In this document: positions 29,121-40,300 of the stretch, piece by piece
How positions within the stretch are numbered: the stretch's first letter is position 1
Layout: each line of letters starts with the position of its first letter
Source: Chytridium lagenaria
Lineage: Eukaryota; Chytridiomycota; Chytridiomycetes; Chytridiales; Chytridiaceae
Length of the DNA: 64,000 bases
Direction: 5' to 3'
Assembly: GCA_025449115.1 (NCBI GenBank)
Contig: JAHLKC010000087.1
Span: forward strand, 110,802-174,801
Notes under the pieces: model-generated
The model's input: only the letters and a program-made list of their open reading frames with translations
What the model was told of the DNA's origin: nothing
Databases searched by the model: none
Program-made: the position numbers and the translations under genes

Positions 29121-30327
29121 ATGCAACGTTTCCAGCCTATCCTGCGTAGGGCGTTGTCGACAAAGACACCGGCGCCGACGGCGATTGCGACTCAGGCTAA
29201 AAACAGGCCTGCTCCCTGGAGTGTACATCAGGAGAAAAAGGAGGTTGCCATGACCGGACCAAGGTGAGGATACGGCTTTTGGATTTATGGGAAACCGTGG
29301 AACGATTGATGCATAGGATTGAATTGGCGCGATGGAGAAGTAGGATCCAGGACGGAAGATTAGAATGTGGAGGAAGATTTTGGGAGATGGGATTTTGGGC
29401 GGTGGAGCTTTTAGTGAATGAATGATGTTGTTCATGTTCATCCACCGTCCTGTTGACACTGAACGGGAACTTGGAATGCCGAAAGTGTGATCGGGGGGTT
29501 TTTTTTTGCGAACGTTACATCTTCTTACCTATCTGTACCTTCATAATCTTTCCCCGAAAGTTTGAGCAGACTCGTCTTGACCTTCAGGTAACTTATTCCA
29601 TTAAAATATCAAAAAAAAGGAACTTTCATTAACATCTTTTCTTTTTGTTTGTGGTGTTTCCGTTGATAGCCGAGCCCCCTTGCTGCCATTGAGCTGATCA
29701 AGAATGTGCCGATCAAGTCAGTTGCAGCTCGACGTGTTGCATGTGATGGAGGTGAGCATGCTGTTTTTTTTTCGCAAGTTATGGAGGGACTCGTCATCGT
29801 TGTTTCATCTAGAAAATTATGATGGATGCGTTCACCGTTCTACTAGTTGACTCTGTGGTGTACATATGTGAAGGAGCGTTAACGTTGGTTATTTTACTTA
29901 GGAGGCGGAGCCCTTGGACATCCGAAGGTCTTTATCAACTTGGTGAGTGTATAGTATAGATCCCGTCAATTTTGCAAGTGCGGAACGCTCCGATGGAGTA
30001 AATAGGGACGGCCTCCTTTTGAAATGCGCTTGACTATCTGAACGGGAGAAACGGAGTCCAATTGAATTTGAGCTCGGGGAGGCAGATTGTGGAAGCCGCG
30101 AACATACAGCGGGATACTCACTCTAACAGTTTATGCCCTGTCTAACTACCTTTTTTTATTTCTGAACAGGACGATGGTCATCCCGTTGCTTGCGGTAAGC
30201 TGGAGTTTATTTCATAAGAGTTCTTTTCCTCTCGTACTTTATATGCAGAAGTTCTGATTTAATTATTTGTTCATCTATCCTAGGCTACTGTGGCCAGCGT
30301 TTCCAGATTGAGCACCATCACCACTAG
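29121..30327 (+). CDS. NDUFS6: NADH dehydrogenase (complex I) iron-sulfur protein 6, 13 kDa zinc subunit
   Basis: Accessory zinc-binding subunit at the base of the complex I peripheral arm, required for N-module attachment. The ATG at 29121 starts MQRFQPILRRALSTKTPAP, an import-type leader. MTGPR and FEQTRLDLQ follow on separate exons, then PLAAIELIKNVP, RRVACDGGGGALGHPKVFI, DDGHPVACGYCGQRF and a terminal HHHH with TAG at 30325-30327. The Cys-His-CxxC zinc set is complete. At least five introns, with the glycine run and zinc motif each split by an intron. The junction between the leader exon and the FEQ exon is one base out of frame as written. Presence implies a complex I-containing mitochondrion. 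Confidence 0.93.
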
Positions 30328-30839
30328 AGAAACAAAAAGCTGAAGAGTGGGGATATTGGGGTTTTTTTTGGGGGGGTGTTTGGTTTGGGTATTGACATTT
30401 TCGATGATTTTGAAACAAGATGTGCGGTATGATATCGAGCGGAGGGGGGGTGTTTTTTTCTTGCATGAGAATAGGGTCGTTGATGTCCTTGTTCCTTGCG
30501 CTTGGGTAAATTCTTTATCTGCTTTGTTGTCCGCTGAGAGTGGCATGCATTTTTCGTACACTTTTTTTTCTTGCTTTATATGAATCGAAAGGTGTCGGAG
30601 GCGACGAGATCTGATATGTGGAAGGGGTAGGGCGGGAGGATGTGGGGAAAAAGGGCATTGTTTTTTTTGGTTTGTTGTTTTGTAAAGTTAATATATATAC
30701 ACCAGAAACTCTGTCGTGCGTTGAAGGAAAAGTATGTGGGGTATAGTGGAAGGATATTATGGAAACTCTGACAATATTTGATGTAACTGAGAGGTGACGA
30801 TAGCTTTCCATAAATTTCAAGAAACAATAAACTAGAAAA

Positions 30840-31612
30840 TACATAGCACATGCATAAAGCGAGAAAAAGAAAATAACAAACGAAAAGGATCCCCACATTT
30901 TTTTTTGGCCGTTCTTGTCAAGAGAGGGTACCAAGACAAATGTCTGAGAGAGGGTCGTAGCGTCTTATCCTTCCCCTCATATTTAACGTTCCCTAATTTA
31001 AAAAAAAGAATCATGAATGCCAACATTCCCAACTTTGCTTCATCAACGTGAAGAGCATAGCGGGGGTTTTTCTTACCTGTCACTGTGATAAGAAGGTTGC
31101 TTTCTGCGTCTCCTATTGCAAAAAGTGAGATATAAAAAATGACGGGTTGAATAGCTGAATTTTGACTTACCGCATATAGGTTGAGCATCGTAGGATTGAG
31201 TTTCATGGACTAGTGTATCGAGGATACCGGTGCAATTTGAGCAAAGATTGAAATAGGTGCGTGAAAAAGAGGATCAGTTAGCCCGCATGCAAACCAGCCA
31301 TCCCTCGTCTTCATCATTACATCAGCCAAGACGATCGTCGCAATACAGTCAACCTCTGTAAAAGCGCCCCCCCCCCCCCCCCCCCCTCATGACAACAAAG
31401 AGAAAGGAAATCAAACACTGACTTGTAACGGGCAACTTTAAAAAAAACTCCAAGTAACTCGCAACTCCATTAAACGCATTCCCGTTCCACAGTATCGCTG
31501 CAGAGTCCTTGTAAACGTTAAGCATGAGGTGTCGTTGTTTATCATAGATCTTGTAAATGTTTTCGACAAAGGTGTCGGCTGTTCGTGACGCTGCCGTGGC
31601 GAGTTCAGACAT
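30840..31612 (-). CDS. NTF2-related export protein NXT/p15
   Basis: Small NTF2-fold partner of the mRNA export receptor NXF1/Mex67. The minus-strand ATG at 31612 gives MSELATAASRTADTFVEN, then YDKQRHLMLNVYKDSAAILW and NGNAFNGVASYLEFFLKLP, the typical NXT1/NXT2 N-terminus. After introns: DAESNLLITVTG, then GNVKYEGKDKTLRPF-type text and TFVLVPSLDKNGQ, the NTF2 beta-sheet. The strand ending could not be fixed: after about 30,900 the frame of the expected C-terminal SD-FRF segment is lost, and one base seems missing at about 30,945. The stop position given is therefore approximate. Closer to metazoan/early-fungal p15 than to the diverged yeast Mtr2. Confidence 0.78.
31367..31386 (+). repeat. Poly(C) tract, 20 bases, in an NXT intron
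   Basis: An uninterrupted run of 20 C on the plus strand (G on the transcribed NXT strand) in the intron after the first coding exon. Length is probably variable or misread. Confidence 0.7.
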
Positions 31613-31838
31613 GGTCGAAACAAAAAACTTTTTAACAAAAAAAATGTGTTGAACACCACTATGCACCAAAAAAAAACAGAGAGATAAACTCCAATGAGAG
31701 CAAATATAATATTTTCGATTTGTATATATTCAGACAACAGAGGGAGATGGGGGGAGGGGAGATAAAAACAGTGATTTGTTTTTTTTTGAAAGAGTTGGAG
31801 GTGGATGGTGAACGAAGGGACGTTTTTTGAGCGTGCGT

Positions 31839-32630
31839 TTATTGCGTCAAACCAGCAGCAGCGGGACCCTTGAAAGGGTTCTCCTTGCCCTCAATCTGGA
31901 TCTGCTTCTGAGCCTCCTTCCACTCGGGGGTTTGAGTAATAAGGGTAGGTTTGCCTGTAATTCATGAGTGAGTTTTTCATGGGGGGGGGATTTTTTTAAA
32001 TGGGTTGTTGTGGACTTACGAGAATCCCACCAGCGCCAGAGACCCGCTGCGAGGAGAACGAAACCAGTGGTCCAGGCTGCGACACTGTACTTGAGCGCGG
32101 GGTCTGTGGGGTTGCGCGCGCCGTAGGGTCCGTAGGCGATGAAGTAGGCTGTTGATTTGGAGAACGTCAGATATCTGGTGATGGTGATGGTGATGGTTTT
32201 TGTTTTTTTTTTCGTCCGCCGAAAGTACGTTCATCATGATATCTATCCCTTTTTGATCATTCACCGGCCCCCCGGTCCGTTCAACAAGTAGGTCCGTGTT
32301 TTTGTGTGTTGATCGTTAGTTATCATCTCATCCCTGCCATCATTGTTGAACCCCATGATCTTCCAGCTCTATCCTTTCCAACATGTCCATCCCCTCCGTC
32401 ATGATAAAACGGGCATAGAGAAAAGACTAACCAGCCCTCTTCTCCTCAAGAGAAAGAGTCTTCCAATCCCCCTTCTGGGCAGCCGCAAGCTTATCAGCAA
32501 TAGCACCCTGCTCAGCTTCAGGAAGCTTTGCCCAGCGGGTCTCGAGCTGTGCAAAGGCAGCGGGGGTGACCGAGGTGGAGGCGGTCCTCCTTTGCTGGGT
32601 AGCGGCGAAACGGACGGCGGTGCGGAGCAT
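31839..32630 (-). CDS. COX5: Cytochrome c oxidase subunit IV (fungal COX5 type)
   Basis: Nuclear-encoded subunit of complex IV that packs against the catalytic core in the inner membrane. The minus-strand ATG at 32630 opens MLRTAVRFAATQQRR, an import leader. The matrix part reads LETRWAKLPEAEQ, KLAAAQKGDWKTLSLEEKRA, then YFIAYGPYGARNP. One membrane helix (about ALKYSVAAWTTGFVLLAAGL) ends in WRWWDS. The C-terminal tail reads TPEWKEAQKQIQIEGKENPF and stops at 31839-31841. Three exons; intron 1 (about 270 bases) carries a (GGTGAT)n-like run near 32,175. SLEEK-AAYFI-YGP is diagnostic of yeast Cox5 homologues. Complete length for the family (about 150 residues). Confidence 0.9.
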
Positions 32631-33060
32631 CTCGGTGGATGGGGGGGAAGGCGAAAAAAAGAAAAAAGAATGTGTAATTTTCTTTGGGTGGTGCAAAGCG
32701 AGAAAAAAAGAAAAGGATCAACTTGACTCATGCTCACTGTCGGAGAGGGATGACGATGGAGGAAAGACGAGGTTAAACGTGTGCCTTTGTGCAGACGTGG
32801 AGTGAAGTGCATGTATCTGAGGATGTGAAGAAATAAATAGAGTGGTTTGATTTATTCGCTTTGTACGTAATTGTAAGGTTTTACAGCATTGCAGAGTTTT
32901 TTATTGCGTGGTTTCGAATGCCGTTATGAAAAAGTCTCATGAACTAGTGTTAGTCTAGAACTACGATTGTAGGAATCTAGTGTAAGCTTTCACATACGTA
33001 ATAAAACTGCGTAGAGATGATTGAAATCCGTCATCCGACAATTCCAGGATTTGACGAAAC
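32631..33060. other. Divergent spacer between COX5 and the RibD-like deaminase
   Basis: About 430 bases, AT-rich toward the deaminase start. No gene or RNA recognised. It is expected to carry both promoters. Confidence 0.45.
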
Positions 33061-33629
33061 ATGGAGCAGCAACAGAAGTACGTCGATGACGCCTTTTTCA
33101 TGACCAAAGCGATCGAAGAAGCCCGTAAAAGCGAACCAGTCGCAACAGCTTACTGCGTTGGCGCCATCCTAGTCTATCCATCCAAGCCCTCAACCTCACC
33201 TGACGCCATCATCACCACTGGTTTCTCCCGCGAACTCCCCGGAAACACACACGCAGAAGAATGCTGTCTTCTTAAGCTCTCCAATCCCTCCTCAGCAAAA
33301 GGTGCTACGATTTATACGACCATGGAACCATGTTCTACGCGGTTATCCGGAAAGAAACCGTGTTGTGAAAGACTTGTTGACGCACAGGTGGCTAGAGTTG
33401 TGGTGGGGTGTAAGGAACCTACGGTGTTTGTGGCGGACTGTCAGGGAACAAATTATTTGAAACAGAATGGGATCGTGGTGGATTACCTTACCGAGTTTCA
33501 AGGTAGTTTGCTTTTATTTCGTTGGATAGTCTCGTTGGATCGTTAGACAACATCTGACGTTTTTTGTTTCTATCTCATGTTGTAGATGCCTGCCAGGAAG
33601 TCAATAAGCACCTCACTGCACCCCTTTAA
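33061..33629 (+). CDS. Cytidine/deoxycytidylate deaminase-fold protein, RibD/DRAP-deaminase-like
   Basis: Zinc-dependent deaminase. From the ATG at 33061: DDAFFMTKAIEEARKSEP, AYCVGAILVYP, then the zinc motifs NTHAEECCLLKL (His and catalytic Glu) and TTMEPCSTR plus KKPCCERL (the two Cys ligands). VARVVVGCKEPTVFVADCQG and YLKQNGIVVDYL follow, spacing that resembles bacterial RibD and fungal Rib2-type pyrimidine deaminases of riboflavin synthesis. The second exon gives DACQEVNKHLTAPL and TAA at 33627-33629. Length about 170 residues, single domain. Substrate cannot be decided from sequence: riboflavin intermediate, dCMP or another pyrimidine are all possible, with the riboflavin type best supported. 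Confidence 0.8.
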
Positions 33630-33729
33630 ATTTGCGCATACACACAATCGACCCCGCATTACAATTCATTGTATACCTCTACATAGAGAGACCCCAGAAT
33701 ATTTTATATAAAAGCCGCCAACATCAAGG

Positions 33730-34201
33730 TCACCGTTTATTAGGCTTGAACTTTGACATACAAGCAACATACAACTTCATCTTGTCCTGGCAAGTCTCTA
33801 ATGCCTTTCGTCCAAGATCCTTGTCCTATTTCCAATGAGAAATCGAATCAGCCCAGAACCCGAATCAATGTTGAACATCAAACACAAATGTAAACGCCAT
33901 TGATGACCATGATCGAGTGTTGAAGTGGCGAGGCTTGCACACAAACTCACCCCATTTGGTACAGTGTTGTCATCAAAGCATCCAAAGAATGTATCCGCCA
34001 CGTCTGCGCACTAGGAGATAACGAAAAGATCTTCAATTAGATACGATTGCACGGAGTCCCGTCTGTATGGTAGAGGAATCAAAGAGAGTTGTGATGGCTA
34101 ACCTTTCGTAGCTTTAATGGAAAGAATGGTGGAAGTTGTGTTGGCGCTTCCATCGTTGAAGTTTCGATATTGACAATTCTTGGGAAATCACATCCCTTCA
34201 T
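33730..34201 (-). CDS. Small twin-CX9C (CHCH) protein, likely mitochondrial
   Basis: A three-exon gene of about 75 residues that ORF scans miss. Exon 1 (ATG at 34201) opens MKGCDFPRIV and contains METSTMEAP-like text and PFFPLKLRK. After an intron, exon 2 gives CADVADTFFGC, exactly nine residues between cysteines, then FDDNTVPNG. After a second intron, exon 3 gives CQDKMKLYVAC, again exactly nine, then MSKFKPNKR and a stop at 33730-33732. Two CX9C pairs on predicted helices are the mark of intermembrane-space proteins imported by Mia40/Erv1, often respiratory-chain assembly factors. The splice sites are good GT..AG with matching phases. I do not recognise the exact family. A second possible start is the in-frame ATG at 34153. 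Confidence 0.72.
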
Positions 34202-34209
34202 GGTGCCAT
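34198..34209 (-). promoter_or_regulatory. Minimal uORF overlapping the CX9C gene start
   Basis: On the minus strand ATG-GCA-CCA-TGA precedes the start, and its TGA shares bases with the main ATG (ATGA). A three-codon uORF ending on the start codon could limit initiation or allow termination-reinitiation. Relevant only if 34201 is the true start and the transcript begins upstream. Confidence 0.35.
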
Positions 34210-35444
34210 CCTACTATTCATACCCATAGCATCCCTGTTATTCAATATGCCTACTCTTGGAATATTTACGACCATCAATCTTAATAAAAGATGTTTTTGC
34301 AGTCATTAGGTAATTCATGCGCAAGGAGTGAGAAAGTGCTTGTTTATTTAATGTTTCTGCTATTACCGAATGCATTGCTTCAGGGATGAAGAGATACTCG
34401 CTGATAAACCCTCATACTGTGTAAATGTTTACCCATTCCTTTAGTACATACGGTGTGTGCTGTCAACCGCAAGCATGCATGATTCTCGGAGAATTCAAAC
34501 AGCTATAATGTGACAAACGCAAGTTGCAAATGTCCAAATGCCAATCCATTTTTCTTCTTTTTCAAATCTTTCAACAAGTCACATCAATGTGAAAGGTAAG
34601 CACACTTGTTCTTCTTTCCACACCCCTCTTGCTCTATCGATGCTCTGCCAGTGATTACGAACATGATATACCATAATCAAACTGAATATACGTCTGTTGA
34701 ACAAAACATTTACCATTAGTTTCAGCCTTGGATGAGGCATTGCTTACCAACATTTATCTCTTTACCCCTCCTCTCTTTTCGATCATGCGTTTGTAACTGA
34801 CTCTTTCTCTCTTGTGTCAGGTAGGGCTTTGTGGTAACACTGTGCGGATTTCCATAGATTATGGTGAGTGTTGGATACTCTTTTAATCCTCCCCTGTCTC
34901 TCCTCTTTATTCTTTTTTTTTTGTTGTGATTGATGAGTTCCGTGGATGATATTGAAGACGGGCGGACTGAAATAACGTACAAATTTCTTGATGCCCTTTG
35001 GGCATCGGTGTTGATAATGTCTTCATGCTGAGGATCTTTCTTTTTCTTTTCATTGTTGACACCTGTTCTATCGAGTATTGAATGTAACTGACTTTCATCT
35101 TTTCCAGATGATATCTATTTATACACCATATGCATGCTAATATATATGTATATGACATGACATGCTCTTGTATTGTTGTTTAAAAAATATAGTACATTTA
35201 TTATTAGAATAAATATTAACTTGTAATAAGTATCTATTCCTAATGACGTCAATCATTATGCTTTTATTTATTATATTTAATATTTATTTACATGCACCAT
35301 TATTATGTATTTAAATGAATATGTATGGCTGACGTAATTTCATCACCTGCTGCTTGATAGAGTTACACAAGAAATCTGTTTATTCATTTACTCATTGCAT
35401 ATTATTTACATACCATATTCACTACTGACCACCTACTGACTATA
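34210..35444. other. Gene-poor AT-rich spacer
   Basis: About 1.2 kb between the CX9C gene and the J-protein gene. From about 35,160 to 35,420 it is strongly AT-rich. No tRNA, rRNA or protein gene recognised. Two GATGA/CTGA pairs near 34,930-35,030 were considered as C/D snoRNAs but fit poorly. Confidence 0.45.
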
Positions 35445-36262
35445 ATGGCATCATCCAACCCTTCAAACTACTACAACGTCCTCGGCGTCAATGAGACGGC
35501 CACTGAGGATCAGATCCGTCAGGCTTACATCAAGGAATCCGTATGTCCTTTTCATTCCCATTCCTCATTGTCCTTGCACTTTTTCATTGCATGCATGCAT
35601 GCATGCTTTTCTAACCCATCCTCCCCCCCCCGTCTTTCTCTTCATTTCTCCAACAGCTGAGATGGCATCCCGACCGTAACACTGATCCCGCTGCTACCGC
35701 AAAGTTTCAAGAGATTGCTCAAGCCTACTATGTCCTCAGGTATACAAAAAAAAAAAAGACACAACCATCCCCCACAAACATCATACTCATCCTCCCAATA
35801 GCGACAAGGACCGTCGTGATGCTTACGATCGCGCCTGCAAGTCCGACTCGAAATACAAGACGGATGAAAATGTCGATCCCCAACAAATGTTTGGAAACGT
35901 TTTCGATGAACTCCTCGTCCCTGAAGTCCCTAACCCTGTGTGGTTCTGGCAACCTATCGGTGGTGCCGCTGGAACCGTTCTAGGTAATCCTTTTTTTTTT
36001 TTTTCCCCCTTTCTTCATCCCTTTTTTTTTTCCCCTCACCACTATACATGACATTCTGACTCTTTTCTTCTTCAACCCCCTAGGTTTCATTGTGTTTAAC
36101 ATCCCTGGCGCCGTTTTTGGATACTGGATGGGCAGCAAGATGGGTAAAGTGAGGGACATGAAGGGTGTCTCTGTTTACGAAGCCTTTGCAAAGCTCGGCA
36201 AAGACAAGAAGGCAGAGATTCTTTCTCATATCGCCAAAAAGGTCTTTTCCACCGCCATTTAA
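35445..36262 (+). CDS. J-domain (DnaJ/Hsp40) protein with C-terminal membrane-type segment
   Basis: Co-chaperone that stimulates Hsp70 ATPase through its J domain. The ATG at 35445 gives NYYNVLGVNETATEDQIRQA (helix I-II), then LRWHPDRNTDPAATAKFQEI with the HPD signature intact, AQAYYVLSDKDRRDAYDRA (helix III-IV). The rest is short: a linker with VDPQQMFGNVFDELL and a Gly/Ala-rich hydrophobic stretch WFWQPIGGAAGTVLGFIVFN plus PGAVFGYWMGSKMGKV, a likely membrane-embedded hairpin or glycine zipper. The C-terminus is basic and stops at 36260-36262. Four exons; intron 1 has a (GCAT)n run and a C run, intron 3 long T runs. The J domain is at the N-terminus with no G/F or zinc region, so it is a type III J-protein of unknown location. 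Confidence 0.85.
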
Positions 36263-36560
36263 ATTTTCACTCCCCGCCATTTCCCTCCTTTGCATGCTCC
36301 CCCCTTTTTTTTAAAAAAGAAATTCGCCTCATGATATTCCCCCCCCCTCTTTTTTTATTGCTGGCGACCTCATGGCTTATATGCAGAGAAAACGTTTCCT
36401 CTCTCTCCCTTGTCGTTTTTTTTTTGTGGGTATGGTTTGGGTGACGACTGTTTTTGAACTTTTTTTTATTTATGAATACATTTGATATATATTGTACGTT
36501 ATTCGTCATTGTGCGTTACTTTACAATTATTTATAAACACACAAATCAGTACGGTACTCG

Positions 36561-39500
36561 TCATTGCGCGTTACTTTGAAGCGGTGAATTGACACAATGA
36601 TAGAAAAAGTCCTTTAAAAGAGCTCCAGTCAAAAAAAACAAACAAACAAACGAAAACGCCAAACGTATTTCATGAAATCTTACAATCGCGAGTGGATTCA
36701 TGTAGGGTCCCAATTCGACGTGAAGCGCAGAGACTGACATAGTGAAAAGATCGCGGATGGAAAACTGATTTTGATGTGAGGGGGGGCCAAAAAAAAAACG
36801 GTTCACGTACCTTTTGTAAAATCAATCGCGCGACGGATGGGTTGAACATTCCTAGAGATACAAGGACACGTTCTTGCTGAAATGGGTTGAACAACGGAAG
36901 GGGGGGTTGAAACATGATATGGACTTACATTGGATTCATCTGAACTCTCTATATCATCACCTATGTTCTCCTCAACACCTCCCGCAAGTCTAATCAAATT
37001 CCTATAAAACACGGCATCATCAACATAAAACGCAACAAGAATACTCACCCAACAACTTCCCCAACACCTTCCCTTCCTCCAGCCCAAACAAGATGAATCT
37101 CACCTTCAAACCTCTTTGCAACCGTCACAGCACCTCCTAACCCCTCTAAAACACATTTCGAAAGTCCTTTGGTCACATCCCCAACCACTACCACCCAAAT
37201 CCTTTGAAACTGGATACAAAGCCGGATCGCTAATTCCTCTAAATCACTTACCCCGTTTACTTTTTGGGTGAGGTGGGTGGATGCGCGGATCCTTTTTGGG
37301 GTTAGATGAAACATGTGGCGGGGGTTTACAGAATGCAGTCTTGCGCTGTGAAGAGGGATTCGAGGTGTGATGTGAGTGCGCGTTCGTGGACACGGGGAGG
37401 GTGGGGGAGTTGGGGGAGGGTGTGTTCGAGGAATTGGGGGGTGGCGTACCATGTTTGTGGAGGGGATGGGAGGGCGTGGTCGTGGTGGGGAGGATTGGGG
37501 AGATGGGGAGGGGTGGTGGCGTTAAACGTTTGTGGAGGGGATGTGAGTGTGCGTTCGTGGTGGGGAGGATTGGGGAGATGGGGAAGGGTGGTGGCGTAAA
37601 ACGTTTGTGGGGGGTGGTGGTGAATGCGGCAATGTCACGGATAGGGTGGTGTTGGATGAGGTGGGAAGAGGTTGATGAAGGAGGGTTTGTGAATGGGGTG
37701 AATGAGGGACGGGAAGGAAAAGGAGTAGAAAAGGAGGGTGTAGCATAACAGGGTTGGTTTATAAATGATCGAGTGTCTTGCGTAGTATATAAAGGCTCGT
37801 TGCATTGAATCATCGACGCGTTGGTGTCTGATATGAAAGACGGTACGTTTTGCTGCATAAAGGATGAATGTTCTAACATGTATGATTCATCATTCTGATC
37901 CGTCAATATAGGCTTGTCGCGTTCTGTGAACGCCTCTGCATCATGATTCATGAACATATCTTCTCCGGAAGCTTCAAAGTTCATGTGACCACGCACCCCA
38001 AATATCCCGTCCTCCACGTTTACCGGCGACACCACCTCCCTCTTCATGCTGGGATACGGAAACAATGGAAACTCTTGCGAAACCTGACCTCCGCCCCCCA
38101 AAAACTCCAACTTTGTTCGTGGTAAAACCACCCTCGGTGCTTCACGCTGATTGTCACGCTTTCCACTGGATGTGCGGGATTTTTTAGATGGAGTGCTCTA
38201 CACGCTGTGTTAGATGAATCAAATTGAGGTATATTACGTCTGTTATGGCTGTCGAGGTCAGCGGGTGGGCAAAGGGATGGTTGGCGCGAACTGGAGTCTT
38301 GTAAGAGTCGTCAAGGGTAGGGCTTGGACGTTTCCGCAAGGGAGGGGTTGTTAAGAGTTCTGTTTTTTTGCAAAATGAGAAAAGTCCAAGAGAAAAAAAA
38401 GCGTACCTTGATGCGGTTCTTCCAGTGGATCATTGATGTCTAATCAAAGTCACCTATAATCATCCAAGGTGTTGCTTCTTACCTTCTCCCACTTCCGGAA
38501 ACTCGAAATCGGGCGCCCGCCAAAGCCTACCATCATCCACTTTCTCCGCAAGCAGCTCCCCCACATTCTTCACCTTTCTCCCTTCTCCAAATTGCAATAT
38601 CGGATTCCACGCCACCCCCAATCCAGCATCCACCGTACTCAATCTTCCCACTTCAACACTTAGAATCAACTCCTTCATTCTTCGTCTCATGGATGGTTCT
38701 TCGATCGTAAAGGGTGGAGGCCGGTCTAGCACTGGGAGACGTTTACGACGGAACGCAAAGAAACTGGGAACAGCTGTTCGGATGCTTTCTTGAGCGCGTG
38801 GAAAGATGGTGAAGTAGGATTGGAGAAAGGTTTGAAGGTCTTCGGTGAAGGTGGGGTTGGAGTTGGGTGGTAGGAGGAGGGGTTCTGTGAAATACTTGGT
38901 AGGGCTGAAACAGTCAGTTAACCCAGATGTCATTGGGCGTACTTTTTTACGGGAGGTTCGTTGCTGCTGAATTCGCGTTCAAGTATATTGTCTATGGCGC
39001 GTCAGATCTTTTGTAAACACAAAAACTTTACCAAAAGTAGCCGAGGAGACTTGTAACCCGTTCTAAATATCAAACAGAGAGTTGATACATGCTAAAGGAA
39101 TTCTACTCTAACAAAAAAAAAACCCTTACCAAAAAATCGTTGATGGTTTTGATATACTTTGGCTCCTTCACTATTAATGTTCCACCAGCAGGCGGATCGA
39201 AAAGTTTCCTCCTCTCTTGTTTGAAATCCTTGGACTCTGGTAAAACGCTCACCATGATCACCATTCTAGGCTTTACGAGTTTATCCCAAGGAGGAAACTC
39301 GGTATCATCTTCCGCTTGCTTATTACAAACAACTGGTAGTTCAAAACACCCAAGGGCCTATACATGATTAAATGATTCGTAATTAAAAGCGAAAGCTTAC
39401 ATAAGGAGTCTCGCTGAACCTTTGTACGTGTACTGTATCGTATAATCCTGGTTTAAAGTTTTCTTCGAGAACACAAGCGGGGATAGACCTTGAAAAGTTA

Positions 39501-40018
39501 GCGACAGTTTAGTGGTTATCATACTTTGTGACAAGTGGGGGCACTGTTGGAATGTCAAGTTTTGATGATGTGGACATGACAAAAGGCCTTGCGAAGGTTG
39601 GCATGGAGCTCAGGGATGATGTGGCGGATGACGAGTAGGTGGATGGAGCAGGGAGGACGTTAAAGTCGAGCGCAGTGAGAGTGACTGGATATGGTATATC
39701 ACTTGAACTTGGTTGGCAATGAGGTAGAATAGGATGAGAGGGGAGAGGTGGTGGTGATTGAACTGATATCAAAGTGTAGAGGTAGTTTGTGGTAGAGTAA
39801 TGATCGTTAGATTGTAAGTGATCGTTAAATGCCTTGGGGTTGACGTGGAGTGGGTTGAGATATTGATCGTGGATCGAGTGCATGATGTCTGCCCAAGAGT
39901 CAGGCCAATTTCCCGTGTCCACTCTTGGAAGGCCGTCGTCCTCATGCAGTGCATTCTCAGCCTCTACATCGTGATGATGTTGATAGTGACGGTCATCGTT
40001 GCTGTTGTCGCCTAACAT
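36561..40018 (-). CDS. XPF/ERCC4-like protein, candidate SHOC1/ZIP2-type meiotic factor
   Basis: A multi-exon minus-strand gene reconstructed from open segments, boundaries uncertain. The N-terminal exon (ATG 40018) is acidic, His-rich. Middle exons (about 39,480-39,100 and 38,930-38,460) carry PRMVIMVSVLPESKDFK-like and FRRKRLPVLDRPPPF text. A long Pro/Ser/Thr-rich exon (38,131-37,244) holds tandem TPPPFPISPILPTT-type repeats. Next comes DLEELAIRLCIQFQRIWVVV (a nuclease-fold helix-strand pattern), then LFNPFQQERVLVSLGMFNP and SIRDLFTMSVSALHVELGP, which read as a tandem helix-hairpin-helix. This order (XPF-like inactive nuclease fold plus HhH) is that of SHOC1/ZIP2 proteins, which stabilise crossover intermediates. 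The ERKxxxD nuclease motif was not seen. Other XPF-family members remain possible. Confidence 0.5.
37430..37620. repeat. Degenerate tandem repeat in the Pro-rich exon
   Basis: On the plus strand the block GGGGAGGATTGGGGAGATGG recurs at about 75-base spacing, with GTTTGTGGAGGGGATG between copies. On the coding (minus) strand it encodes repeats of the PISPILPTT type. It is G-rich on the plus strand, with many GGGG runs. Confidence 0.7.
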
Positions 40019-40300
40019 CTGAAGAATACACTAGTTTTACAGCGTGAGAATTAGAAACACACACACAAAAATTAAAAAAAAGCCTGTTACATTCTCTTAT
40101 TTTTATTCCATTTTTACATATTTTTTCTGGTTGTTTTATTTCGTTTCTCTGCGACGTTATTCATTCGAGAGGGGGTATCTTAGGGCTCAAAGGGGATATT
40201 TCCTTCCTTACGTACTACTTTCATTCCTTGGATTCTCGTCTTTTGAGGATGACTTCTTGCTTACGCGTTCTTGTTCTTACTTGATTCCACCTAAAGGTCT

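Noticed and set aside
34925..35035. Two possible C/D-box snoRNAs (GATGA and CTGA pairs)
   Set aside because: The first has C and D boxes only about 35 bases apart and a poor C box (U at the purine position); the second lacks a proper C box. No terminal stems. Not supported.
35589..35606. (GCAT)n run as a CRISPR-like or regulatory repeat
   Set aside because: Simple microsatellite inside an intron of the J-protein gene.
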